From Sulfobacillus acidophilus (GTDB taxonomy: Bacteria > Bacillota > Sulfobacillia > Sulfobacillales > Sulfobacillaceae): 64,000 nt of DNA. Below, in pieces: positions 54,241-63,678 of this stretch (position 1 is its first letter; every line of letters begins with the position of its first letter). The notes beneath the pieces were generated by a model, which was not told the DNA's origin, ran no database searches, and saw nothing but the letters and a program-made list of their open reading frames with translations. A program made the translations under genes and the position numbers. The stretch lies in assembly GCA_003023745.1 (NCBI GenBank), contig PXYV01000002.1:62001-126000 (forward strand), read 5' to 3'.

Positions 54241-55398
54241 ATGAATATATTATGGATCCCTCACGCGCCGTGGCATGTACCCCAGCGTGAACATTATCTG
54301 TTGCAGGCACTTGCCCAAACATATCATGTTGTTGCCACAGATTGGGACACTGACTTTCGTCGCCTGGCTGACTACGTCAGTTCTCGTTATGTCCGTAATT
54401 TTATTCCCACACATTTTCACGACCGGGGAGTCACCGTATATCATGCTCCCCGCGTGAGCCCCGCCCTGTATTTTACCGCCGTGCGCCGGTACAACGATCG
54501 ACTCTATCAGCACACTTTAGCGCATATTGTTCGCAAACATCAGATTGACTGGGTGATTGGCTCCTTTGTGGTGCCGTATCAGGATTTGGGCGTTCCGGTG
54601 AGTATCGATGTCGGCGATGATAATGTCGCATATTGGCTGGAAGGGGGTGGACCATCGGATTATGCTCGAGAAATTCAAATCAATGAAGACTCATGGATAC
54701 GCGCCAGTCAGCACGTGACGGTCGTCTCGAACGTGTTGCGTGAACGCCTGCAGTCCCGGATCCCTCGAACAACACCAGTGACGGTCATTCCCAATGGCGT
54801 GGACTTGAAAACCTACGTTCCGGTCCGTGATCGGGGGCCAGTGAAGCGGGCATTGGGGCTCAATCCTAGTCACCACTACATTGCGTGCATCGGCAGCCTG
54901 AATCGTGTCAATGAAATGAAGCGCCTTTTAGCCCTGGCTCGCCGAATTCAAACGGAGCCTTCGGTGAGCTTAGTACTTGTCGGGACCGGAGCCATGATCC
55001 CGGTTTTGCGCGCCCAAATTGACAAGGAGCGACTTCAGCGTGTGATATTGGCGGGGTTTCAAACCGACGTGCGTCTTTTGCAGTATTTTCAGGCGTGCGA
55101 AGTGGGATTGTGCCCCTATCGCGTAACTCCAGGCCTTCAGGCAGCGGCGCCGCTACGCCTTTTACAATACTCCGCTGTCGGGGCCACTGTCGTCATTCCG
55201 GTTCTTGAGGAAGTCCAGAAGATGGGCTTTAGCAATGTCTTGTTTTGCCACGATTCCGACGACAATTTTGTTGAGACCGCCATTCAGGCCCTAGATGTGC
55301 CTGGCCACGTGCCCCCTAATATTAATGCGTATGATTGGGGCCATTTAGCGAACGAATTGGCCGAAGTCCTATTGCCGAAGGACTTGCGCCAGAGATAG
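54241..55398 (+). CDS. Family 4 glycosyltransferase
   Basis: The 385-residue GT-B-fold enzyme has an N-terminal domain with NILWIPHAPWHVPQREHYLL and VVSNVLRERL, the inter-domain VIPNGVDLKTYVP typical of GT4, and the donor-binding region of the C domain (LVLVGTGAMIPVL). The usual late ExxxxxxxE (EAMA-type) motif is weak: residues AAPLRLLQYSAVGATVVIP occupy that place. It would transfer a sugar from a nucleotide donor. AGGTGAC precedes ATG 54241. Donor and acceptor cannot be told. Confidence 0.85.
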   Translation: MNILWIPHAPWHVPQREHYLLQALAQTYHVVATDWDTDFRRLADYVSSRYVRNFIPTHFHDRGVTVYHAPRVSPALYFTAVRRYNDRLYQHTLAHIVRKHQIDWVIGSFVVPYQDLGVPVSIDVGDDNVAYWLEGGGPSDYAREIQINEDSWIRASQHVTVVSNVLRERLQSRIPRTTPVTVIPNGVDLKTYVPVRDRGPVKRALGLNPSHHYIACIGSLNRVNEMKRLLALARRIQTEPSVSLVLVGTGAMIPVLRAQIDKERLQRVILAGFQTDVRLLQYFQACEVGLCPYRVTPGLQAAAPLRLLQYSAVGATVVIPVLEEVQKMGFSNVLFCHDSDDNFVETAIQALDVPGHVPPNINAYDWGHLANELAEVLLPKDLRQR

Positions 55399-55479
55399 CA
55401 GTGTTCATTGAGGGCCAGAACTGGGGTTGCACGATTGCGAGCATCGTTGCGGGTGTCGATAGTATCCGTATGACACGAC

Positions 55480-57039
55480 TTAAGGGGTCACCTCAAATGG
55501 TGAACGAGGGATCGCGGAGAATATTTTAGCCTGACCATTAGAATAGACTAGGTTCTGGCGATTAAAGTCAGGGAGCGGATCTTTCAGTTCGATCGCATCC
55601 GCTACGATGTTGGGCGACCATAGCCACAAGGAATATCGCGGCAGTGACGGGATCCCTCCGCCGGACACGTACCAAGGGTCATTTTTGGGCCACCAGGTCG
55701 CGGCTACATTTCGCAGGCGTTCATCGGGTCCCGCCCACAGGTATTGTGGTCCTTGGCGATGGCGGAGATAGAATAGGACGGCTTGTTTTTCTGCGGACGA
55801 GTAAAAGAGCCACTGGTTGGAGATGGCGGGATCGAGTGTGGTTTCGAGGATGCTCATCGTCAAAAACAGGCCCATGAAGACGATGGCTAAAAGGTTCAGA
55901 GTTTTTGCCAGGTGGTTTTGCCGATACAGCGACGGTACGATCCGACTAATTCCCAAGGCCACGAAAGGCACTGCAAAGAGGGCGAAGTAAGTAAAATTCC
56001 GCACTTCCAGATTGTTCCCGGCGGCTAGTCCAGTCAAGTCCACTGGCACTGCGACAAAGACCAATGCGGCGATGGCTGCATAAAAGCTCAACATGACAAG
56101 CCAAGGAAGGGAAAGGGGTGTACGGCGACGAAATGGAACCCAGATCATGAGTACCCATGCCAAAAAGGACGCAGTAATGGTGATCCAGCGAAAGGCCGAA
56201 GTGGTCAGATAGACAGGCACACTGACCCACTGTTCGGCAGGGGCACTGAGGGGATTGCTCGACGCCTTTTGGGTCAGAAACAAGACTCTCAGCTTCTGCA
56301 AGGTTAACAACAGGAGGTGGGCGTCTGACCGGGCTGGGGGAAAGACGAGCCAGACGTCAACCACGATAATGACTAAAGAAATAATGATGAGGCGAAATAC
56401 CGGGGTGAGCGCAGCGGCTTTGGGGAATCCCGTGCGCCAGGCGAACAGGCTGCCGCTAATTAGATAGGCGACTAAACCCCAAATAATCATGATGGTGAAA
56501 TAATCGTTCACGATGACATTGAGAGTCATGCACATATAAAAGATGACTTCCCATGTGAACCGGTCTGTCAGCGTTGCGCTCTTGAGGAAACGCACCAGTG
56601 CCCAAGCTCCAGCTAGAATAAGGACGATGGTGAGTTTCTCGTGATTTCCGCGCAAGAGCGTGAACATGATGTTGGGAACCATCACCATGAGTAAGACGGA
56701 AAGCTCTGATAGGGCGATATGTTCTGTAAGCTCTACATAAGTGACCAGAGCCATCACGAAGACGAATGTGACGCCAAGGAAAGGGAGAATGGTGGTGTTA
56801 ATAAATCCTGCCGGAAGGTGGGTTGTCAGTTGCATGATCGCGAGCCACAACTGGTAGCCAAATCCATGGGGATATTGCGTCGGGAAGATGATGGTGTGAT
56901 CACGCGCGGTTAAAATGGCATCATGGGTGAAAATGGCGGTATCGTTTTCGGTCCACAATCCGCGGTATCGGATGATTAAGTAGGCCGCATAGAACAAGCC
57001 TAAGCTCAGAACAAGCCCGAAACTTGGCTTAAACCGCAT
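55480..57039 (-). CDS. Polytopic membrane protein, GT-C-like
   Basis: The 519-residue protein has about 10-12 hydrophobic helices. An early external segment (WTENDTAIFTHDAILTARDH) has acidic residues in the usual position of GT-C catalytic Asp/Glu, and a soluble C-terminal part of about 90 residues follows (QGPQYLWAGPDERLRN). The long open frame upstream to 57492 is not used: it has no similarity and overlaps the previous gene. The chosen ATG 57039 lies 17 bases past that gene's stop and lacks a clear SD, so coupling is likely. A role in surface glycan assembly is inferred. Confidence 0.75.
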   Translation of the reverse strand: MRFKPSFGLVLSLGLFYAAYLIIRYRGLWTENDTAIFTHDAILTARDHTIIFPTQYPHGFGYQLWLAIMQLTTHLPAGFINTTILPFLGVTFVFVMALVTYVELTEHIALSELSVLLMVMVPNIMFTLLRGNHEKLTIVLILAGAWALVRFLKSATLTDRFTWEVIFYMCMTLNVIVNDYFTIMIIWGLVAYLISGSLFAWRTGFPKAAALTPVFRLIIISLVIIVVDVWLVFPPARSDAHLLLLTLQKLRVLFLTQKASSNPLSAPAEQWVSVPVYLTTSAFRWITITASFLAWVLMIWVPFRRRTPLSLPWLVMLSFYAAIAALVFVAVPVDLTGLAAGNNLEVRNFTYFALFAVPFVALGISRIVPSLYRQNHLAKTLNLLAIVFMGLFLTMSILETTLDPAISNQWLFYSSAEKQAVLFYLRHRQGPQYLWAGPDERLRNVAATWWPKNDPWYVSGGGIPSLPRYSLWLWSPNIVADAIELKDPLPDFNRQNLVYSNGQAKIFSAIPRSPFEVTP

Positions 57040-57056
57040 TTTCGCACGCGCAGGTC

Positions 57057-59474
57057 TTACTGTTGTGTCCACGAAATTCGCCTCCAGGTATAACCGACTG
57101 CCCACAACATCAACCCTAATATCACGGCAACCTCGACAAAATGGCCCGGATCGGCTGGACTCAGGTCTAATAGGAGTGGCCGTCGTACGCGGATTACTTT
57201 GATCATTTGGCGCTTCAGTGTATGGTGATTGGCTGTAATAGAAAGTACTTGGCGACCTAGTCGGTGCGGAACCCAATGGAGCACTACTGAGTGGCGGATA
57301 TGCCCGGAGAGGGTGACTTGGTGCACCCCCACAACTCGGCCGTTTTCCTTGAGTTGGATAACGCCCGCCCACGGCACTGTGCCCTCGTTGGCGAGCACGA
57401 GGCGTGCGGTTTGTAGTGCGAAGAGTCGGGGTGCAGAGAGTGTGCGGCTTATCAGCCGGACATGGGCCGGCGTGGCGCGAGAAATGTTCCATGCGTGTGT
57501 TTTCATGGTGTACTGCAGTTGATAGAGGCCTTTCTTAAGATGTGTTGCCGATGCGCCCAACACAGCCGCAGCATTCACCGCCCTGGCCAGATGCATCCAT
57601 AGCGCGATGTGGGTGGACGACAAAGTCACGTTGATCACGTGGGCGTGAGGAAAGTGGACGATTGGTCCCTTGAAGTCGTCAACCCACGAGGATAGCGTCA
57701 AGGGCGGTCGGCCTGTTTGATATGACGCGACGGTCCGCGCAAACGCACTCCAAGCCGCCTTTCCCTGGGGTACAGGCAAGAGGCGATTGGAAAGAGACTG
57801 GTTCGGGCGTGAAAGTGTAACCGTGGCTGGAGTAATGGAAAGCAAGAACGGATTCAGATCATAGAGGGAATCTAACGTGTGTCCTTTCCAATGATAACTT
57901 TGCAGACGGCCAGAAATGCGCTGCAACATCCACACGTTTTGGTAGGGGCTGCCGCCAATGGCGGTTGTGCGCAAAATAAGACGATGGCCGAGATTTTGGA
58001 TGCCTCCTTGGGCATTGAGTAGATGAACGAGGCGGTCGACGGGGCTAACGTACAATTCGGGCTTGCGAAAATAGTCGTTGCTATATTCACCGCGAAATCC
58101 GACAGGTAACCCCCGATGGGAACTATCAGTTAGAGCATCGTTGGGCAGCAGAAAGGGGTGGGAGAGATAGGGTGTGGGGGTCGAGCTCAATCCTCCTAGC
58201 CAGGTCCACAGAGTGGGAGATCCGGAGCCACCATAAAAATAGTTGCCCTCCGAACCCGGATAGCCATTACCTAATTGGACAAATGTGACGAGCGGCCACT
58301 TGCGGTTAAGCACGGTGGACGGCAAGGTGCGACTGTTTAAACCATAGAATTGAGCGGGACCGATTTTGACCAAGTGCCTATCCTGGTAGAAGCCGGCCAA
58401 TTGCAATGAGTAATCCCACACTTGCGGATTGGTGGTCTTCCAGGAGACGCGAAAGAGGGTCCGCTGAATATTGGTGGGGGGCAATCCACCCGTATCGCCT
58501 GGCGGGAAGTTTTCTTCCCGAAAGATCATGTCAGCTAGTCGACCTGGTTGATAACCATAAAACACAAAAGGCGACTCAAAGTCCACGTGTGGCGGGGGAG
58601 AATAGGAGTTGATATCGTATATCCCAGCATATTCAAATCCAACGTACGGAAATTGCTCCAGCGCATATCCTAGAACATTAAAGAAAATGGGGCTGGGATT
58701 AATGGTAAACCAATTGGCATTGGCAATGCCGTCGCCTGGCAGATACCCGATACTGAAATAGGGGAATAACGGAATTAAACTGGATTGCACGCGAAAGGGC
58801 GGCGATCCAGCCATTCGGGCGGTGACACCAAACACGGGGAATCCAAAACCATGGACCGTCTTCGATTGGTATTGGCGTCCGAGTGCGTGGGAGACTTCCC
58901 ACTGAGGGACCCCCTGGTGGCCGCCAATTGTAATCCTGGAGGCCACAGACTGATCACTTTTCGGGGTTGATCGATTGTGCCCCGGCCAGACGGTTTCGAC
59001 CAGGTTATAGTCAGTTTTATTATGAACAATCCATCCTCCACCTCGGGAAACTAGCCTAATGGTGGGTAATGCGTGACGGACGGCCAGATGATGAGCGAGG
59101 GTCATGACCTCCAGCGCCGGGTGTTTGGGTCCCGAAGCGTAGAATGTCGCCTGGCCACGCTTGCGAAATTGCTGAAAGTCAACCACTAGCCAAATATTGG
59201 TGATGTTGCCGAATGCAAACGAATACGTTACGTTGTGCACGCCGTAGCGTTTCCACCAATCGGGTCCGGATGCTAACGGCAAAGCCTTGCCACTCTGGCT
59301 ATATGCCCGGACCCACACCGTGACCCCATGAATGTGAAGGGCAATGGGTAAAGGAGCCGTGGCGGCCTGAACTGGTGGAGATAGCGCTGCAAACGTGGAA
59401 AGACTCAGGCTTAGGGCCACTAACCGACAGAAATGCTGATGGAGTTTGCTATGAAATACCTTAATTGACAACAT
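57057..59474 (-). CDS. Large secreted, C-terminally anchored protein of unknown family
   Basis: The 805-residue protein starts with a signal peptide (RLVALSLSLSTFAALSPPVQA; cut after AQA-like Ala) and ends with one membrane helix (VEVAVILGLMLWAVGYTW) and a short basic tail. The mature part is rich in Gly, Pro, Trp, His and Tyr (patterns such as GGHQGVPQWEVS and FGFPVFGVTARMAGSPPF), with no recognised catalytic motif. A C-terminal Ig-like segment (GVIQLKENGRVVGVHQVTLSG) is likely. It would sit on the outer face of the membrane. ATG 59474 is supported by an apparent promoter that leaves almost no leader. It is followed by a GT-C-like gene. No named family is recognised; a polysaccharide-binding or -processing role is guesswork. 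Confidence 0.75.
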   Translation of the reverse strand: MLSIKVFHSKLHQHFCRLVALSLSLSTFAALSPPVQAATAPLPIALHIHGVTVWVRAYSQSGKALPLASGPDWWKRYGVHNVTYSFAFGNITNIWLVVDFQQFRKRGQATFYASGPKHPALEVMTLAHHLAVRHALPTIRLVSRGGGWIVHNKTDYNLVETVWPGHNRSTPKSDQSVASRITIGGHQGVPQWEVSHALGRQYQSKTVHGFGFPVFGVTARMAGSPPFRVQSSLIPLFPYFSIGYLPGDGIANANWFTINPSPIFFNVLGYALEQFPYVGFEYAGIYDINSYSPPPHVDFESPFVFYGYQPGRLADMIFREENFPPGDTGGLPPTNIQRTLFRVSWKTTNPQVWDYSLQLAGFYQDRHLVKIGPAQFYGLNSRTLPSTVLNRKWPLVTFVQLGNGYPGSEGNYFYGGSGSPTLWTWLGGLSSTPTPYLSHPFLLPNDALTDSSHRGLPVGFRGEYSNDYFRKPELYVSPVDRLVHLLNAQGGIQNLGHRLILRTTAIGGSPYQNVWMLQRISGRLQSYHWKGHTLDSLYDLNPFLLSITPATVTLSRPNQSLSNRLLPVPQGKAAWSAFARTVASYQTGRPPLTLSSWVDDFKGPIVHFPHAHVINVTLSSTHIALWMHLARAVNAAAVLGASATHLKKGLYQLQYTMKTHAWNISRATPAHVRLISRTLSAPRLFALQTARLVLANEGTVPWAGVIQLKENGRVVGVHQVTLSGHIRHSVVLHWVPHRLGRQVLSITANHHTLKRQMIKVIRVRRPLLLDLSPADPGHFVEVAVILGLMLWAVGYTWRRISWTQQ

Positions 59475-59480
59475 ACGGTA

Positions 59481-59509
59481 ATTATTGCACAATTATTCCA
59501 ATCATTCAA
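59481..59509 (-). promoter_or_regulatory. Promoter of the large secreted protein, apparently leaderless
   Basis: On the minus strand TTGAAT (59509-59504), 17 bases, AATAAT (59486-59481). Start codon ATG 59474 lies only six bases past the -10, and no ribosome binding site precedes it. The transcript may begin at or within a base or two of the ATG. Confidence 0.55.
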
Positions 59510-59525
59510 GGGAAAGGCTGATATA

Positions 59526-60674
59526 GTGATCACGCTGATTTTGATAGTCGCCTGTATGATTGCTTTGAGTAAATGTTTATGGCTGTATTATGCCAGCATC
59601 CGTATAAAGACTGAGAGCCCCGACTGTGTACTTTTTCCCGAATCTTTTGAGCCATTGGTAAAGGTGTCACTCATTGTGCCGGCCTGGAATGACGCAGGTG
59701 TTCTCGAACGGTGTTTGAATGCGCTCGTCCGTGAAATGCGCACGGTAAAGATGCAATCCGAACTGATTGTGATTGCGGGCGGAGAAGATGCCAGTTACGA
59801 ACGGGCATTGGGCTGGAAAGCTCGTCAAGCGGATAGCTTAGATGTGACCGTTCTGGCGCAGTCCGCGCACGGAAAGAATCGTGCGCTCAACGACGGTGTC
59901 GTCAACGCTCACGGACAAATTCTCGTCCTAGTCGACGCGGATACCGAAGTGTTGCCCGGCTGGCTTCCGGCTTTGATCGAACCCCTTGTTCGCGGCCAGG
60001 CGGCTGCCACAACGGGCTGTTTTTGTCCCTTTCATAAGACATCGGTGTCTACCGTTTTCGTAATCGAGCAATACCTTGCACAAGTTGTGGGACGTCGTGG
60101 AAACTTATTTGGTGGCGGGACAATCGCATTGACACAGGAGATCTGGAGCCGAATCGGCGGATTTCCAAATGACGTGACAGTGGGTGTGGATTGGGATTTG
60201 ACGCAGAGGGTGCACCGTCGAGGGTATGTGACTAAGTTTGTGCCATCGGCGTCCGTGATGACAGAGATTGCCGAATCATGGTGGGAGTTCTGGCGCGCGG
60301 AAGTGCGCTGGCGTCGAGGTTGGTGGGCGCTGCAGCGAACGTTGAAAGCAAGAATGATGGCACTTTATACGGCAGTTACAAGCGCATTAATGTGTTGCTC
60401 ATTGGTCTTGTTAATTGGGGCGTTAATTGGGCCCCGCGATCTCCGCTACTTATTGGCATTGGCTGCACTGACGATTTTGATATGGTGTTTGGGACCATAC
60501 ATTGTGCGCATCGTCCTCTACTGGCGGCACACCCGCACAGCACTGACAAAACAAGATGTTGCGGCCTATTTGCTAGCCGCGTATGTGTCCTCGCTGGCTC
60601 TAATCGCAGGAATATTTACCCCCGGCCAACTTGCCCCGCATTTTAAGGGTCAACGGACGCGTGATGTGGCATGA
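59526..60674 (+). CDS. Family 2 glycosyltransferase, membrane-bound
   Basis: The 382-residue GT-A enzyme has an N-terminal helix, then VSLIVPAWNDAGVLERCLNA, the DxD-type motif LVDADTEV, and the processive-type block VGVDWDLTQRVHRRGYV (acid) followed by EVRWRRGWWAL (similar to the QxxRW motif). Three or more C-terminal helices follow. GTG 59526 follows AAAGG. The gene overlaps the next by four bases. It may build a polysaccharide or glycolipid. It is divergent from the large secreted protein, so one intergenic region of about 50 bases serves both. Confidence 0.88.
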   Translation: MITLILIVACMIALSKCLWLYYASIRIKTESPDCVLFPESFEPLVKVSLIVPAWNDAGVLERCLNALVREMRTVKMQSELIVIAGGEDASYERALGWKARQADSLDVTVLAQSAHGKNRALNDGVVNAHGQILVLVDADTEVLPGWLPALIEPLVRGQAAATTGCFCPFHKTSVSTVFVIEQYLAQVVGRRGNLFGGGTIALTQEIWSRIGGFPNDVTVGVDWDLTQRVHRRGYVTKFVPSASVMTEIAESWWEFWRAEVRWRRGWWALQRTLKARMMALYTAVTSALMCCSLVLLIGALIGPRDLRYLLALAALTILIWCLGPYIVRIVLYWRHTRTALTKQDVAAYLLAAYVSSLALIAGIFTPGQLAPHFKGQRTRDVA

Positions 60675-61237
60675 AAACCGGGTGGGATCGGTACTCGCAG
60701 GAAACACGTTACTTGTTGGATGTTGTCTCTTTTGCAGTGCATCTGGCGGCTCCTCAAAATCGTGTGATTGGGGTACATGCGGCTGCCCGGGAGTTATTCC
60801 TAGACTTGCAAGATCGATTAAGCCCACAGTATTCCCTGTTGTGGGAGAAGGATCCCGTGAGCACGAAGTCAGGCGTGATTCATTTGTTAAGCTGGGAATC
60901 TGGCTTGAGTGAACTGCATCTGTCGACAGCTGATTTTGTGGTGCTGGCGATGCGCAACCGATGCAGTTTCAAGAGCTTGAAATATGGAAAAAGGCCTTCC
61001 GAAAGTCTGGTTAAAGCGTTGCGATTGCTACGCCGGGACGGTTTTCGCGTGCAATCATGGGGCGTTTATGCACCGGGACAGTTAGCCTGGTACGAAATAG
61101 CGCTTACGGTTCGCCGATTGAACCGGCATGATCTCGCCTTTTATTTGAGCGACCGCGGGGACCTATCCCCGGTGGTGCACGGGGGATGGTGGGCGCGGTG
61201 GGCTAACTATGGGGTGCTAATGGGGGTGAGGGATTGA
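60671..61237 (+). CDS. Protein of unknown family in the glycan cluster
   Basis: The 188-residue protein has no signal peptide or membrane helix. It has a mixed alpha/beta pattern (LLDVVSFAVHLAA, NRVIGVHAAARELFLDL, DFVVLAMRNRCSF) and a C-terminal aromatic part (VVHGGWWARWANYGVL). A methyltransferase-like fold is possible but no SAM motif is visible. It overlaps the GT2 gene at its start and the barrel-type gene at its end by four bases each, so the three proteins are almost certainly made together in equal amounts. Function unknown. Confidence 0.75.
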   Translation: MKTGWDRYSQETRYLLDVVSFAVHLAAPQNRVIGVHAAARELFLDLQDRLSPQYSLLWEKDPVSTKSGVIHLLSWESGLSELHLSTADFVVLAMRNRCSFKSLKYGKRPSESLVKALRLLRRDGFRVQSWGVYAPGQLAWYEIALTVRRLNRHDLAFYLSDRGDLSPVVHGGWWARWANYGVLMGVRD

Positions 61238-62508
61238 ACAACTGGACGGATGCTGTTCATCAGGCTTTGGCTCGAGTGGACGGTTGGCTAGACAGCATGT
61301 GGACTAATCAGGGCTACACCGGTCCGATTGCACACTGGTGGGAAAGCAACTTCCTATATACGGGTCCATTGTACGATTGGCGTTACGAGGGTATTATTGA
61401 CGGATATCGCCTATTATTCCGCAAGACGGGCTGCCTTTCATATCTCTACAAGGCAATTAGAGCCGCCGATGTCGTCATTGCGGCACAGCTGTCGGATGGT
61501 CGCTATCGTAATTCCTCATTCCAATTTGGACCGGTGGCCGGGGGAACGCCACACGAAGCTGCAATCGATGCCGCCTTGTTTCGACTTGCCGAAGATCTGC
61601 GCACGATTGACCATAAGCGCGCGGCCCGTTACGAAAGGGCGGGCCTCATGAACATTCGCGAATACTGGGTGCGTACGCTGTGGACGGGAAGCGGCTTTGC
61701 CGACCAACCCACTAATCCGGTGTTAGTGGCAAACAAGCACGGCACCTTGTTAGAGGCATTGTGTGCGGGAGGTCTGGTCGATGGGTGCTGGAGTCAGTAC
61801 ATCGATACCTGTGTCCAAGTTATCTTTGTCTGTCAAGTCCCCCACGGCCCACAGGCAGGAGGCACGATCCATCGGGGTATTGGGCCTTCACGTTTGGCCA
61901 TCCCGATTTATACGGCGCGAGCGATGAATGGACTGGTTAGTTTGTATGAGCGCGATCCCCGACCCGAACTTAAAGAGGCGGTCCTTCGGTCGTTGCCTTT
62001 TTTTGCTCGAACTGTGGGTGATCACGGGGTGATTTGGGGCATTTACGGCGATGGACGGCGCGCGCGTTCGCCGGAAATGATTGCAGGATCGGGCGATGTG
62101 TTGCGGCTGTTGTGGAGGGTCCGCGATTGGGATTCGTCTGCAAACGCTCTGTTGGAGGGCCATCTAGACAAAATATTAAGACAACAACAGCCTGGCGGCG
62201 GATTTCCAACGGCTGCGGGATTTGCGGTTAAAGGCCGAGATCTCAGCCCTCATTGTGATGATGTGCGCGACGTGGTGCCGGTCGTGGGGTGGGTGGATAA
62301 AATGTTTCGCGCCCTAGTGTTGTTGAGCGACGCTGGGCCGACTAGGCACAAGCCAATTGCGCCGCAACCATATCGCCGAGTGGTCGGGTGGCGCGGACAC
62401 CCAGTGACGTGGGAAGAGACTCCAACAGACATCCGCATTCTGCGAAAAAACCAAGTGGTGTATCATTGGCCCAAGGGCCAATGGGCCCCTACTATTTATG
62501 CGTTGTAG
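61234..62508 (+). CDS. Alpha/alpha-barrel-like protein, possibly glycosidase or lyase
   Basis: The 424-residue protein has repeated helical hairpins with Trp, Gly and acidic loops (YDWRYEGIIDGYRLLF, GTPHEAAIDAALFRLAEDL, GGGFPTAAGF) that resemble the six-hairpin glycosidase fold. No family-specific catalytic pair is certain; Asp and Glu in EGIIDG and HEAAIDAA are candidates. There is no signal peptide, so it acts inside the cell or before export. TTG 61234 overlaps the previous stop; GGGGTGAGGG precedes it. It converges with a GT4 gene with a 13-base overlap. Substrate unknown. Confidence 0.65.
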   Translation: MNNWTDAVHQALARVDGWLDSMWTNQGYTGPIAHWWESNFLYTGPLYDWRYEGIIDGYRLLFRKTGCLSYLYKAIRAADVVIAAQLSDGRYRNSSFQFGPVAGGTPHEAAIDAALFRLAEDLRTIDHKRAARYERAGLMNIREYWVRTLWTGSGFADQPTNPVLVANKHGTLLEALCAGGLVDGCWSQYIDTCVQVIFVCQVPHGPQAGGTIHRGIGPSRLAIPIYTARAMNGLVSLYERDPRPELKEAVLRSLPFFARTVGDHGVIWGIYGDGRRARSPEMIAGSGDVLRLLWRVRDWDSSANALLEGHLDKILRQQQPGGGFPTAAGFAVKGRDLSPHCDDVRDVVPVVGWVDKMFRALVLLSDAGPTRHKPIAPQPYRRVVGWRGHPVTWEETPTDIRILRKNQVVYHWPKGQWAPTIYAL

Positions 62509-63656
62509 GGAATTTTAGGATGAAACTTCATCCGGTGCACCTCCACTGCCTGTTCACAGGCTTTTTCTAACGCATCGGCGATGACCGGCCAGGCGTAGTG
62601 ATTTTCAACATGCGTACGTCCCCGTCGGCCCATCTGACGACGTTTTGCGTCATGGCTCATCATCCACTGCATGCTGGCAAAAAGGGCGTTGTCATCATTG
62701 ACTGGAACTATTAGCCCCGTTGTATTGTGTGTGACGACGGACCGGACGCCAGGCAGATCCGTGGCAATAACCGGGGTGGCACACGCCATGGACTCGGCTA
62801 GCACCATGCCAAAAGATTCGGTACGGTTAGACGGAAGCACGGTGAAGTCGGCTGCCTGATAATACAGGGGAAGGCGACTGGTGGGACACTGGTCGTCAAA
62901 TCGAGTACGCTGTGCCAAACCGAGGCGGCAGGACAGTTCGACGAGCGACTGACGCGATTCGCCACGGCCGATAATGACGATGACAAGGCCGGGTATGCGG
63001 GCGGCCACGCGCAAGAGGGCCGGGACGTTTTTAAATCGGTGCGCGGCATCCAATCCGCCGACAAAGAGAGCCATGGGGCGCGACACCGGAAGTTGAAGCA
63101 TTTGTCGGGCCATAGCTTGGTCAGAGGGAACGAAGTGCGCAGTATCTACGCCGTTTGGTACTTCGACGGCACTGAAATTGGGGAAAAGACTGGAAAAATG
63201 GTCTTGGCTGACTGCAATTCGGATCGTCGACTGCTTTATCAGACGTCGCTCTTGAACCGTATTGTAGGCGATAAAAAGCCACTTCTTTATACCACCTGCC
63301 TCGACCAGGCGATTGTGATAGGTTAAGACAACTGGAGTCCGGTAGCGGGCCGCACTTGCCATGACCGCCTCGGCGCCGAAGATAAAGGGATAGTGGAGAT
63401 GGATGAGATCGTATCCTTTCAGCGCAGCCGAAAGGTGTGGCAAAAAGGGGGCATTGCCCACGGAAAAGAGCGCTGGCAGGCGCTTCACAAAAAGGGCGCT
63501 GGTTTCGAAAACATCTGTGATGCGTGGGCGAGCTATTGGGGTGATGACGGTCACTTGGTGGCCACGTTCGGCTAACAATCGGGCGTTGTGATAGGCGACG
63601 TAGCCCACTCCTCCGTGATAGGGCGGGAATGTGGCCGTAACTTCTGCGATCTTCAT
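62496..63656 (-). CDS. Family 4 glycosyltransferase
   Basis: The 386-residue GT-B enzyme begins MKIAEVTATFPPYHGGVGYV (Gly-rich acceptor loop) and has VEVPNGVDTAHFVP, VVIIGRGES-like (here IVIIGRGES) and the GT4 donor motif SNRTESFGMVLAESMACATPVIATD (residues include E-x7-E between TESFGMVLAE). AAAGGAGCG precedes ATG 63656. The upstream continuation to 63716 has no similarity. It probably adds one hexose to a glycan or glycolipid. Its 3' end overlaps the barrel-type gene by 13 bases on the other strand. Confidence 0.93.
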   Translation of the reverse strand: MKIAEVTATFPPYHGGVGYVAYHNARLLAERGHQVTVITPIARPRITDVFETSALFVKRLPALFSVGNAPFLPHLSAALKGYDLIHLHYPFIFGAEAVMASAARYRTPVVLTYHNRLVEAGGIKKWLFIAYNTVQERRLIKQSTIRIAVSQDHFSSLFPNFSAVEVPNGVDTAHFVPSDQAMARQMLQLPVSRPMALFVGGLDAAHRFKNVPALLRVAARIPGLVIVIIGRGESRQSLVELSCRLGLAQRTRFDDQCPTSRLPLYYQAADFTVLPSNRTESFGMVLAESMACATPVIATDLPGVRSVVTHNTTGLIVPVNDDNALFASMQWMMSHDAKRRQMGRRGRTHVENHYAWPVIADALEKACEQAVEVHRMKFHPKIPYNA

Positions 63657-63678
63657 GATACGCTCCTTTGTTTTCGGT

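Noticed and set aside
57040-57492. N-terminal extension of the 519-residue membrane protein
   Set aside because: It lies wholly inside the preceding coding region, is Pro/Arg/Ser rich and unlike any domain.
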